Source: Planctomycetaceae bacterium (GTDB taxonomy: Bacteria; Planctomycetota; Planctomycetia; Planctomycetales; Planctomycetaceae). From it: DNA of 64,000 bases. The notes beneath the pieces are model-generated. The model saw only the letters and a program-made list of their open reading frames with translations, ran no database searches and was not told the DNA's origin. Within the stretch, counting starts at the first letter, position 1. Each line of letters begins with the position of its first letter. The position numbers and the translations under genes are program-made. The stretch covers positions 1-64,000 of the forward strand of contig JAKFUF010000035.1 of assembly GCA_021732845.1 (NCBI GenBank). Reading direction: 5' to 3'. Shown here one piece after another: positions 1 to 8,964 of the stretch.

Positions 1-63
1 CAAATCCTGCTCGACAAGCTCGGCCTCTCACTCCCACAAAAAATCATTCCGCAACAGATGTAG
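1..63 (+). CDS. C-terminal tail of a truncated CDS, possibly a transposase
   Basis: The window opens inside a reading frame that encodes about 20 residues (ending LGLSLPQKIIPQQM) and stops at TAG 61-63. A Leu-rich end of the type LLDKLGLSLP resembles the tail of some DDE transposases, but 20 residues cannot settle the family. The start-less gene remnant directly downstream fits the right edge of an insertion. The identity is inference only; the sequence to the left of the window would decide it. Confidence 0.35.
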   Translation, partial: QILLDKLGLSLPQKIIPQQM

Positions 64-64
64 T

Positions 65-310
65 GGAAACTGGAACCGGCCGACTGTTACACCTCAAGCA
101 CTTACGTCAACAGTTGGGGAAGTCGGGTTAGAGATCGAAATCGACGACTCGAGGGAGCAGATCCTGGAAGAGCAGACTTCTCCTGATGACATCGTGTCGC
201 AGATCACCGAGATTCTGGAGGGCGCGGGGACCGAAAATGCCAACGAGATCCGGAGTGCGGTCAAGCGATCGCTGTCCACAAATGCTCGGAACGCGAAGGA
301 TTTGAACTGA
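65..310 (+). pseudogene. Start-less C-terminal gene remnant (acidic protein)
   Basis: An open plus-strand frame runs from just after the previous stop to TGA 308-310. Its last 65 codons look genuinely coding: VGEVGLEIEIDDSREQ, a run of acidic and Ile residues, then NARNAKDLN. No ATG or GTG start with a ribosome-binding site exists in the frame, and the open frame runs back to the end of the preceding CDS. This fits a gene whose 5' part was lost, perhaps by insertion of the element on its left. I do not recognise the family. Confidence 0.4.
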
Positions 311-345
311 GGCCAAGAATCACCCTGTTATTGTTGCCGCGATCC

Positions 346-1977
346 TCAGTACGCATTCCAGAGCGCGTAAGCCACCAGCAGGCTCAGTTGCAGCACGACC
401 GCGAGCACGTGGACTAAATCTGTTCGACAGGCAAGCCGCTGACGGAGGCTTTCGAGACGCTGCCAACGGGCGACCGGACGCACTTCGGGCTCAGCCAGAA
501 TGACGCCGACGGGCACGGTTGGAGCAGATTGGGAAAGGGGAGTGGGAGCGCTCGGTTTCGTGACGCGCCACACGACCGACATGATGAGCAACGCCCCGGC
601 GAAGCACGCCAGTGTGATGGCCGTCGAGAGTTGACCTCCACCCAGGCTCTGATTGAGCAGCGTCGAATACAGCACTTTGACACAGCACGCCCCGGCCCCC
701 AGCAGCAGCCACGGCCGCTCAAACCGCAATGCGGTCTCCAGCAGATAGATTGCCATCACCAGCGAGGTGAGATTGGCGAGTTCGATGGGGACAAGCCACA
801 TCCCCAGCCAGCCGGGCGATGCGCAGTGCCACAGCGTGAGAAACAGCAGAATGGCGATGAAGCTGACCGGGAACCAGAACTGCCGCGCGAGTGACTTGGC
901 GGTCTGGTGGAACGGTTCACCCTGACCGCGCCGGTGGCGGTAATGGATTGCCACGGCGGCGCAGCCGACAACGAGCGTGACGCAGGCAAACACCTGGCAG
1001 ACGAGCAAATTGGCCAGGTCGACCGGCGCTGCCGCGGCCACGCCGCTGCCCTGAAGATCGTGTCCCATTCCTGCCCAGATCGTGAAGTTTCCCAAATATG
1101 TCAGGGCGACGCTGGCGAACATCAGGCCCGAAAGCCGGTACGCCGGCACCAGCCAGCGGCGGGAGTGGTGCAGCTCCGCCAGCAACAGCAGTGTGGCTCC
1201 TTCATAGCCGAACACAAACGGCCAGTAGCGTTCCGGGCTCCATCGGGCCAGTTCGACGAAGACCCACAGTCCAAGAAAGACAAGCACGGCTCCCACCAGC
1301 AGCGCCGCCATCGCCGGTTCGTCCCCGGAACTTCGCCGATATCCCAAAAGCAGTGACGGCAACAGGCAGAGCGGAATGAGGTGCGCGTGCCACGGCAAAT
1401 TTGTCGCGCTCAGGCTGCCTTCGTAATAGCCCATTCCCCAGATGGCCAGCACCAGCACCAGATGCAGCAAGAGCGTGCGTCTGCACAACGCCAATGGCAT
1501 CAGGCCAAAGACCAGGACCCGGTCCGGCCGCAAAAGCCCCGCCGCGTTCAAAGCCGCCGGATTGAGTTGGGGATTGCTCAAGACAACGACCGCCGCAACC
1601 AGCAAGGCGGACACGAAGAACAACAGCAGTTCCGCTCTCCGTGGCTGCCCGCGGACGCTGCTGCGCCACGCCAGAAAATAGGTTCCGCTGATCGCCGCCA
1701 GGAAGAGGCCGAGGGTGGGGAGGGGGGTGAGCCACTCGTCGATGGACTCGAGGAAAAAGCCGAAAGCGATGGCGAGAAAGACGGTGGCCACACCGACAAT
1801 GGCGAAGGCGGTGCCGCTGGTGATCCGCAGCAGCGATTCTTCCGGCGTCTCGAACTGGCCCAGAATCCGCGTCGCCTGCTCACGGGACAGGACACCCTCG
1901 TCGCAGCTTCGCGCCAGGGATTCTTCCAGCCACTGCCGCTTCAAGTCGTTCAGACTGTCGCTCAATACAGTTGCCAC
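346..1977 (-). CDS. DUF2157-type polytopic membrane protein
   Basis: Predicted 543-aa inner-membrane protein of unknown function. A soluble N-terminus of about 50 residues (helical, with EGVLSREQATRIL) is followed by about 12-14 hydrophobic segments, starting with TAFAIVGVATVFLAIAFGFF, and the protein ends in a last helix. This is the layout of DUF2157-family proteins: a short helical cytoplasmic domain, then many TM helices. It starts at ATG 1977, 78 nt after the stop of the 2302-aa gene on the same strand, so it is probably the last gene of that operon. No catalytic motif is visible. Confidence 0.7.
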   Translation of the reverse strand: MATVLSDSLNDLKRQWLEESLARSCDEGVLSREQATRILGQFETPEESLLRITSGTAFAIVGVATVFLAIAFGFFLESIDEWLTPLPTLGLFLAAISGTYFLAWRSSVRGQPRRAELLLFFVSALLVAAVVVLSNPQLNPAALNAAGLLRPDRVLVFGLMPLALCRRTLLLHLVLVLAIWGMGYYEGSLSATNLPWHAHLIPLCLLPSLLLGYRRSSGDEPAMAALLVGAVLVFLGLWVFVELARWSPERYWPFVFGYEGATLLLLAELHHSRRWLVPAYRLSGLMFASVALTYLGNFTIWAGMGHDLQGSGVAAAAPVDLANLLVCQVFACVTLVVGCAAVAIHYRHRRGQGEPFHQTAKSLARQFWFPVSFIAILLFLTLWHCASPGWLGMWLVPIELANLTSLVMAIYLLETALRFERPWLLLGAGACCVKVLYSTLLNQSLGGGQLSTAITLACFAGALLIMSVVWRVTKPSAPTPLSQSAPTVPVGVILAEPEVRPVARWQRLESLRQRLACRTDLVHVLAVVLQLSLLVAYALWNAY

Positions 1978-2055
1978 GGCGTGCTCCTTCGCAATCGGTC
2001 AATCCATTTGGGCAATTAACCGTATTCATTTGCGGGGAGCGCGCCTAGCCGCACG

Positions 2056-5000
2056 CTACGGGTTGCTCAGTTTTGACCAGGAATCCGCCAGCGCCATGGC
2101 AGGGGCTTCGGCCGTCGAGAGGTATTCCGGGGGCGTGGGCCAGAACCAGAGGAAGACTTTGCGGACGAGCGACACGACCATCAGGGTCAGGCCGAACCAA
2201 CTCGGGGTGAGGGTGAGCCACCACAGGAGGCCGAGCGTGAACAGGCAGGCGTTTTCATGCAGGTGCAGCCACCGCCAAATGCCGCAGCGCGTCGTCAGCC
2301 AGATGGTGAAGGCGGCGACGACGCCACAGATGCCGCCAACGATCAGCGGCCAGCGGCTGACCGGCATGGAGCGGATGCTGACCGGGGCTTCCGGGAGCCG
2401 CAGCCGCAGCGCGGCGACGGAGGCAGTCGCGGGAATGACATGGGCCTCCTCGGCCCGCGACACCGGCCGGCTTGGGGGAGGCCGCTGGCTGGCACGCTGG
2501 CGGAGCTGCTCCAGCCGCGCCTGCACTTCCGGAGCGAGGTCGACCTGAGTTTCCGCCAGAGTTTCCACAGTTTGCCGCGCGGAATTCTGGAGCGAGATCG
2601 CCCAGGCGGGCGGGGCGGCCGACGGATTGGAAGATTGCCATTCGGCGAAGGTCAGCGCGGCATCCCAGCGGTCCAGCGCCAGTTCGAAGGGCGGCAGCAC
2701 CGCGGTCTCGGTGGAGCGCAGCAGGTCTCCGGCGCGTGGCACAACCGTGAGGCTGCCGAACACCGGCTTGGCCTTGACCGGAACGGGCAGCGACAAATCG
2801 TGGGAGGAGAACCCACGCGCATCGGTCTTCACGCTGGAATCCATCCACGAGATCAGCACCACATGCGGTGTGCCACGGGCGATCAGTGGAATGGAGCAGC
2901 GGCCCTGGGTGGGCAGGGGAAACGGCTGCAACTGGCCATCGATCATCAGCGTCGTGGGTGAAAGCGATTCTGGCCACACAAGTTCGAACCGCTCCTGCAG
3001 ATTGGGAGCCAGCCAGAATTCCGAGCGGCCGTGAAGTGCCGGAGTTCCGTACCAGACCTGATGGTCGGCCCACAGCACCGCCGGAACCGCTGCTTCGTCG
3101 CGCGGCCACAACAGCCGGACGGGGCGGCCAGCGATGGAGTAGGCGTCCCATGTCCCGGTTGTGGGAAGCACCGGGAATTCCCCCCGCCACGACTCTGGAA
3201 ACACCGTCGGCTTGACTCCCGCGCCTTCACTGTCCACGAGTACGGCTCCACGCGGAAGCAGCAGAGTGGCACTGCCCATCTTCCCCGTGGTGGTGGAAAT
3301 CTCGGGCAGCTCCCACGGCCCGGTGGGGACAGGTGTGATCGGAACGGTCAGCCGGACCCGCAGGGTGTCGCCACGCAGCGCCTCGGGCATGAACACCAGC
3401 CGCGCCGAGCCGTCCGGAAGCGTGGTCCGCACCGGCTCCAGGACCGGCTGGGCCGTCCACTCGAATTTCTTGGCGGCCTCACGCGCGATGAGCAGTTCCA
3501 GCGGAGCCACATGTCCGGTGCGAACTCGAAACAACACTTCATGCTGCATCTCCCAATGGGCTTCCCCGTGGTGCAGCACGGTGGCCGAGTCGACCACCAC
3601 CTCCGGGGTATTGCGATCCACGCGCACCAGGAGGTGTGGGTCGCTGGGCTGGCCTGGAACCGCTGTGGCTCCGGCTGGCGTGGCGGTCCCCGGCACATTG
3701 GGAGCAGGCACCAGAAAGGTGCCAAGTGTCCGGTCAGTGCCGGTCGGCGGGATGTCTGCCGCCGCATCGCGGCGAATCAACGGACCCGTGCCGCCCAACT
3801 GCACGGCAACGTCGGTGGCATGGTGGACTGCCACCTGAGATTCTGCGGTGGCCGCCTGGGGGAACCGCAGGAACGGCAGCGGGAACTCCTGCCCCAGTTC
3901 ATAGGGCATCGTGGCCTCGATTCTCACCGTCTGTGGGACCGTGGCCTTCTGGTTGAGAAACAGCACCAGTTCGTCCGCATTCCGTGACCAGCGCAGGAGA
4001 TGTTCCACCTGTTCTTCGGTCACGGAGACCGAACTGACCCGCAGCCGCGGATCAATTTCCACCCGATAACTGAAGACCGGCGCGGTTTGGGTTGTGACCT
4101 GCGCGCGGAGCGACCATTGCAGGCGATCGCGGTCGATCTTTCCGATCTGCGTCGACTGGACATTGAGCACCGGCTTCATCAAGGTCGCGCTGACCTGGAC
4201 CTGCGCTGGACCAATCAGTTCAAGCGCGGCATGGGGACGGACACCGTCCAGCGGCCAGACCTTGAGAAACTCATCAATCGTGCGGTCGCGGAACTGCCCG
4301 GGCGCGAGCCCCGAAAACTCCATGCGGTAGTCTGCCGGCTGCCGACAGGCCAGTTGCCAGAGGATCACCCGTGGCGGGGAGTCGACCAATCCGGCCACTG
4401 CCGACACTGAGGGAACAACCGGTGGAGCAGCCTGTCCAGACTCGACCGGTGCGGCAGGGACGGCACTCTCTTCTCCGGGTGGTCCGAGCAATCCAGAGAA
4501 ATCGGGAAGATGCAGCGGGCGGGCGGGATCGAACCACGGCAGCACCGCCACCATGGTCACCGCAAATTCACCCGATTGTGGCCGTGAGAATTCGACCAAA
4601 AGCTGACGGTGGCTCTCGTCGACCTCCTGCAGTTGATGGCCCGCCAGATCATTCGCCTGAACGTCGCGCAGAACGATTCCCGGCGGCAGGTTCCAGACAA
4701 CCGCCTCGACCTGTCCCTGCAGAACCCGGTAATTGACGCGGAACTTCAACTGCAGCCAGCCGGGGTACAATTCTGCCAGCGTGGAGACCGTGGCTTCCAA
4801 TCCAGCGTTGGTTCTGCCGCGCACCCGTTCGGTGGACCATTGCAAATCCAGTTCACCGGCCGGCCCCAAAGGGCGCGGATGGTTCGTTGAAGGAGCGGGT
4901 GCAAACCACAGCGGCCCCTGGCCCGCGACCAGCACGCGCACTGGGTTGCGCGTTTGACCGGGCAGAACCTCGACCCGGCTGCTGAGCACTGCGGGCACCC

Positions 5001-8000
5001 CCAGCCGCGCGGTCCCGCCGCCCGCTGCGGGGTCGACCCGCGGATGAAGCCGCAGCTTGATCCTTCGCAACCCTGGTCGGGCCGCAGTGCGGGCGGCATT
5101 GGCCGGCACAGTCGTGGCTTCCTCCACGGGGGCAGCGGATGCCTCCGGTTCTGAGTCGTCGTCCGCTGTCTTCTCATCCGCCGCGGCCGGGTTGTCCTTC
5201 AGATCCATTCTGACGGGAGGGTTCGCGCCGAGTTCCAACAGCAGGCCACGGTCTTGCGGGTCTGGCAGCACGGCCTGTGGCCAGCCATCGACAGTGCAGG
5301 CGTCCTCGCCGCCCAGATTGGCATTGGTCAATGGCAGCCGGACCAAGACCGGACCGGCCTCGCTCAGCAACTGCACGTCGAACGTGGCGTCAACATCCAG
5401 CGACTCGTCTCCCACCACGTCCACCGTGTAGTGCGCGGCGGCCAGCAGGTATTCGGGCAGAACGGTCCGCGGCGCTTCGCGGATCAGTTTGGCCAGTTGA
5501 GCCGGGACGTAAGCCAGCGGATTCTCGCCCACCGGCTTGCGTTCGGCGTCCACGGGAATCAGCACATCAAACGCCAGAGCCGCCGCGGGCTGTCCGGCAG
5601 CAGGCGTTGTCCCTTGAGCGGGCAGCGTCGAGGCGATGGTCAGGGCCAACGCACCGGACAACAGGATGCAGAACCAGAAGCTGGTCAACACCGATCCGGC
5701 GACAGAGGGCGGCTGGATTGGATCTTGAGGCCGCAATCGAGCCAGCCGTCTCTGCGGGATGAGGGCCGCCAGGACGAAGCCCGTGACAATGCCGCCCACG
5801 GGAAGTGCCTGCAGTTCTGGCAGCGCCAGGGCTGCGCCAACCGAAAGTCCCATCCCGAGGATCCGCAGCAAACCCATCCCCCGCACCGCGACGATCCGAA
5901 TCAGAAGGCCCAGCGCCAGAGCGCACAGCAGGCAGAGCCACGTGGCCACTCGCAACTGGTCGGTCGCGCAGACCGCAAAGGAGATCTCCGCGGGGGGCGC
6001 TGCCGCCACTGCCGTCCAATCGCTGTCGCGTCCCTCCAGCAACAGGTCGTTTTCCCCGCTCCACGCGGCTTTCAGCCAGGGCAGGAACACGCCGTCGCGT
6101 GGCTGCGCGAGCGGACCAAACAGTCGCTCACGCCAGGCGTAGACATTGCGATGGCTGAACCGCAACCCCTGTGGGTCCGCGATCCGCAGGGTCTCGGGGC
6201 ATTGCAGCGTCATGCGGAACTGGTCGACTGGCGGCACTACCCGCGGCAGAACCACCCTGCGCCGCTGTGGCCCGAGCGTGGCGCTCACCGGCACCCGATA
6301 CTGGATCTGCACACTATGCGGATCCGGATCGTCGGGCAGGTCGACCTCATAGCGTTCTCCTGACTGCCGGGGCACAACACGGCGGCCATCAAAACGGACA
6401 TCCAGCAGGTTCGCCGGAGCCGGGAGAAACCATCCCAGCGCGGCCTGGTCGGAAAAGCTGCGGACCTCCAGATCGGCCTGATAGACATCCGCGCCGGACG
6501 GCACCCACCGCGCGCGGACATCAAACCGGCTCACGATCAATGGTTCGGTCACGTGCGGGCCAACGGGCTGCTGCAAGCCGAGTTCACTGCCGAGATGCTC
6601 GTACTGCCACTGCGCGCCATCGGTGCTCAGCCGCGTGAGATTCCGTGGCCGAAACCTGACCGGAATGCCTGCCAGAGTGCTGGCGGTAATCTGCCCAGAG
6701 AATTCGCGTTTGTTCGGCACAAACGCCAGGCCAATGCGGTCCGCGCTGCGCGCCTGCCGGGTGCGAACTCCGCGAATCTGGAATTCGTCCGGTTGAATGT
6801 CGGCGAACTGCAGCTCCCACAGGTCTCCCGTGGCCGGCACGTTCCAGGTGGCATGCGCCGCCTGCGTCAGTTTCTGCACCGTGATCACGCTGTCGTCATC
6901 GAGTGACCAGACGAGCGGCGGACCTGGTTCCGTGAGATACACGAGCAGGCGTTTCAGCGGGCCATTGTGCGGGCGGCAGTGCAGTGTGATCTCCTCCCGC
7001 AACTCTCCGGCGGAAACCTGCGCCACCTCGCGCACCTGCACATCGACCAGATCGCGCTCGGCCTGCAACTGGAACTGGCCACCGGCGGTGGGCAGACGCG
7101 ACCGCAGGCACAGCGTGCGATCCGGTCCGTCGGCCGATGGTGCGGGGACGTCGAATTGCGGCCAGGCTGCCTGGGCCTCGCGCAGGGGAATGCTCTCAAA
7201 ATCGACGTTGGCTTCCGGAACCGCCTGTGTGGCGGCATCGGAGGTGACCGTGACCAGCAGTTCAACTTCTTCGACATCAAGCGGAACGAACGTGGGGATC
7301 GCCGTGGGCTGATTCAACCCGAGCGGCGCATGGCGGGCGGAGACGCGCACCAGCTTCTTCGTTTCGGGCGACAGCGGATCCAGGAAGTGCAGCCGCAGCC
7401 GCTGTTCCGCTCCGGCCGGCGCGATCTCCCAACCGGTCAGATCGGACGGCATTTGCTGCGCGACTTCGCCCACCGGGCGGACATCGGTCACCTCCCAGTC
7501 GGCGGGGATGGTCAGCTCGCCCGAAAACATGCTGCCAGCCCGCGTCGTCCACTCCAACGTGACTGTCGCCGTCCACTGGTCGCCCGTGGTCTGGATCTGC
7601 GTGTGGCTCCGCGCAGCGGCGCGGAACTCGGACCGGCCAACCCAGATCGTGGCGTTGGCACCAGTGCGAATTTGCCGCAGCACAATGCGTTCTTCATTGC
7701 TGGTCGCCGAGACTTCGGATTGCCGGTAGCCATCCAACTGCATCTCGCGAACCTGCAGCGGTGCCGAAATCAGCAGAACCAGGTTGCCACCGTTGGCGTC
7801 ATCCACTCCGCCGACGAGCAGGGAGTCCATCAGACGGATCTGCGGCAGTGGCTCAGATTCGACGCCCGAAAGGTGAGCCACGCCTTCGATGCGGATTGGC
7901 GGACCGAAACCGAGCAGCGGATCCGGAAGCGTCAGCAGGACGGCTCCCCGCGAGTCGGCTGGACGCCAAGGCAGGCTGACGTTGTCTCCGGTTGTGATCG

Positions 8001-8964
8001 CCAGAATGTCCATCCGTGGGTCGACCTGGAACCGCAATTCTGTCAGCGGGGCGTCGAGCACTTCTGGAATGAACGTCGTCTGAAACCGCACCGAATCCTG
8101 GCGGACGCGATACTCCGCCGACTGCCGCACCAACGTGACGGGCCGTTGCGGCATGGCTGCCCGAGGGGTGATCGTCAACTGGCAGCGCGTCCTTCCCCCG
8201 AGCCGAATCTGCCAAGTGCGGAACCCCGAGGTTGCGGCTGGTCGCGAGATCAAGTCGCCCGCTGAACAGCGGACGGTCAGGCTTTCGGGCACGTCGAGCG
8301 TCAGTGAACTCGCCGCGGCGGGAGGAAACTGCACGTCGAACAGCAGGCTGTGCGCCAGCCGCCGCCCCACAAGCTCCCAGTTGCCGGTCAGCCTGCCGTC
8401 GGCAGGCTGACCGACGGGAAGGGGTGTGTCAGCGGGTTCATCCGGCAATTTGGCGGGGGGCTGAGCCTCCACCACCAGGACACGGCGGTTGTCGGGGGTT
8501 GTTCCCCAAAATGCTGGTCCAGTGTCCCATTCCAGCCGGGTCAGCGGCAAATTGAGCGGATCCAGCGACAGGATGCCCCGCGATTCACCGTGCCGGACCG
8601 TCCATTCGAGATGCCCGCTGCCCAGGGTGTCACCATGCACCACCGCGGAATATTCCGCCTGCAGCAGGCGCGCATGCGGTTCGATCCCGGTGCCCGCTTT
8701 CAAGTACGTTTCGAGGTCGGCCAGCGGTATTGGCTGCAGGTCGCCTTTGAGCCACAGTTCGCGGTGATCGTCCGGCACGAACACCCGGCGGACTGTCGGT
8801 CGCGCGGGCTGCGGCGCGGTTTCGCCCGCGAAGCCAGGGATCCGCAGGAGACCAACGACCAACGTTGCCAGGCAAAGAACCAGCGTGGCCAGAGCGGGAC
8901 GAGATCTGAGCCCCGCTGCCGCGTCGGCCTCCGCGGCGAGCGGGACTTCGCGCCCGCGGCTCAT
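2056..8964 (-). CDS. Giant exported beta-rich protein (2302 aa), two-module architecture
   Basis: No known family is recognised. Residues ~21-43 form an N-terminal membrane or signal helix. A long extracytoplasmic stretch rich in beta-type sequence follows to ~1000, then a cluster of hydrophobic helices at ~1005-1110. A second extracytoplasmic stretch begins ~1115 (just after ASTLPAQ) and ends in TM helices at ~2200-2275. Both halves begin alike: a VP/FVP segment, an acidic residue, then a long run of LP/LxVP beta strands ending in membrane helices. This suggests internal duplication. The start ATG overlaps the upstream stop by 4 nt (ATGA), so the two giant genes are translationally coupled. 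A role in the cell envelope is inference. A perfect 12-bp hairpin lies inside the coding sequence at 8386-8412. Confidence 0.75.
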   Translation of the reverse strand: MSRGREVPLAAEADAAAGLRSRPALATLVLCLATLVVGLLRIPGFAGETAPQPARPTVRRVFVPDDHRELWLKGDLQPIPLADLETYLKAGTGIEPHARLLQAEYSAVVHGDTLGSGHLEWTVRHGESRGILSLDPLNLPLTRLEWDTGPAFWGTTPDNRRVLVVEAQPPAKLPDEPADTPLPVGQPADGRLTGNWELVGRRLAHSLLFDVQFPPAAASSLTLDVPESLTVRCSAGDLISRPAATSGFRTWQIRLGGRTRCQLTITPRAAMPQRPVTLVRQSAEYRVRQDSVRFQTTFIPEVLDAPLTELRFQVDPRMDILAITTGDNVSLPWRPADSRGAVLLTLPDPLLGFGPPIRIEGVAHLSGVESEPLPQIRLMDSLLVGGVDDANGGNLVLLISAPLQVREMQLDGYRQSEVSATSNEERIVLRQIRTGANATIWVGRSEFRAAARSHTQIQTTGDQWTATVTLEWTTRAGSMFSGELTIPADWEVTDVRPVGEVAQQMPSDLTGWEIAPAGAEQRLRLHFLDPLSPETKKLVRVSARHAPLGLNQPTAIPTFVPLDVEEVELLVTVTSDAATQAVPEANVDFESIPLREAQAAWPQFDVPAPSADGPDRTLCLRSRLPTAGGQFQLQAERDLVDVQVREVAQVSAGELREEITLHCRPHNGPLKRLLVYLTEPGPPLVWSLDDDSVITVQKLTQAAHATWNVPATGDLWELQFADIQPDEFQIRGVRTRQARSADRIGLAFVPNKREFSGQITASTLAGIPVRFRPRNLTRLSTDGAQWQYEHLGSELGLQQPVGPHVTEPLIVSRFDVRARWVPSGADVYQADLEVRSFSDQAALGWFLPAPANLLDVRFDGRRVVPRQSGERYEVDLPDDPDPHSVQIQYRVPVSATLGPQRRRVVLPRVVPPVDQFRMTLQCPETLRIADPQGLRFSHRNVYAWRERLFGPLAQPRDGVFLPWLKAAWSGENDLLLEGRDSDWTAVAAAPPAEISFAVCATDQLRVATWLCLLCALALGLLIRIVAVRGMGLLRILGMGLSVGAALALPELQALPVGGIVTGFVLAALIPQRRLARLRPQDPIQPPSVAGSVLTSFWFCILLSGALALTIASTLPAQGTTPAAGQPAAALAFDVLIPVDAERKPVGENPLAYVPAQLAKLIREAPRTVLPEYLLAAAHYTVDVVGDESLDVDATFDVQLLSEAGPVLVRLPLTNANLGGEDACTVDGWPQAVLPDPQDRGLLLELGANPPVRMDLKDNPAAADEKTADDDSEPEASAAPVEEATTVPANAARTAARPGLRRIKLRLHPRVDPAAGGGTARLGVPAVLSSRVEVLPGQTRNPVRVLVAGQGPLWFAPAPSTNHPRPLGPAGELDLQWSTERVRGRTNAGLEATVSTLAELYPGWLQLKFRVNYRVLQGQVEAVVWNLPPGIVLRDVQANDLAGHQLQEVDESHRQLLVEFSRPQSGEFAVTMVAVLPWFDPARPLHLPDFSGLLGPPGEESAVPAAPVESGQAAPPVVPSVSAVAGLVDSPPRVILWQLACRQPADYRMEFSGLAPGQFRDRTIDEFLKVWPLDGVRPHAALELIGPAQVQVSATLMKPVLNVQSTQIGKIDRDRLQWSLRAQVTTQTAPVFSYRVEIDPRLRVSSVSVTEEQVEHLLRWSRNADELVLFLNQKATVPQTVRIEATMPYELGQEFPLPFLRFPQAATAESQVAVHHATDVAVQLGGTGPLIRRDAAADIPPTGTDRTLGTFLVPAPNVPGTATPAGATAVPGQPSDPHLLVRVDRNTPEVVVDSATVLHHGEAHWEMQHEVLFRVRTGHVAPLELLIAREAAKKFEWTAQPVLEPVRTTLPDGSARLVFMPEALRGDTLRVRLTVPITPVPTGPWELPEISTTTGKMGSATLLLPRGAVLVDSEGAGVKPTVFPESWRGEFPVLPTTGTWDAYSIAGRPVRLLWPRDEAAVPAVLWADHQVWYGTPALHGRSEFWLAPNLQERFELVWPESLSPTTLMIDGQLQPFPLPTQGRCSIPLIARGTPHVVLISWMDSSVKTDARGFSSHDLSLPVPVKAKPVFGSLTVVPRAGDLLRSTETAVLPPFELALDRWDAALTFAEWQSSNPSAAPPAWAISLQNSARQTVETLAETQVDLAPEVQARLEQLRQRASQRPPPSRPVSRAEEAHVIPATASVAALRLRLPEAPVSIRSMPVSRWPLIVGGICGVVAAFTIWLTTRCGIWRWLHLHENACLFTLGLLWWLTLTPSWFGLTLMVVSLVRKVFLWFWPTPPEYLSTAEAPAMALADSWSKLSNP
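8386..8412. repeat. Perfect 12-bp hairpin inside a coding sequence
   Basis: GGTCAGCCTGCC (8386-8397) and GGCAGGCTGACC (8401-8412) are perfectly inverted around GTC, inside the 2302-aa gene (encoding part of QPADGRLTGN, between two beta segments). Its strength and its position in a flexible linker suggest a palindromic element that settled in frame. A chance origin is possible because it lies in a GC-rich region. Confidence 0.6.
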
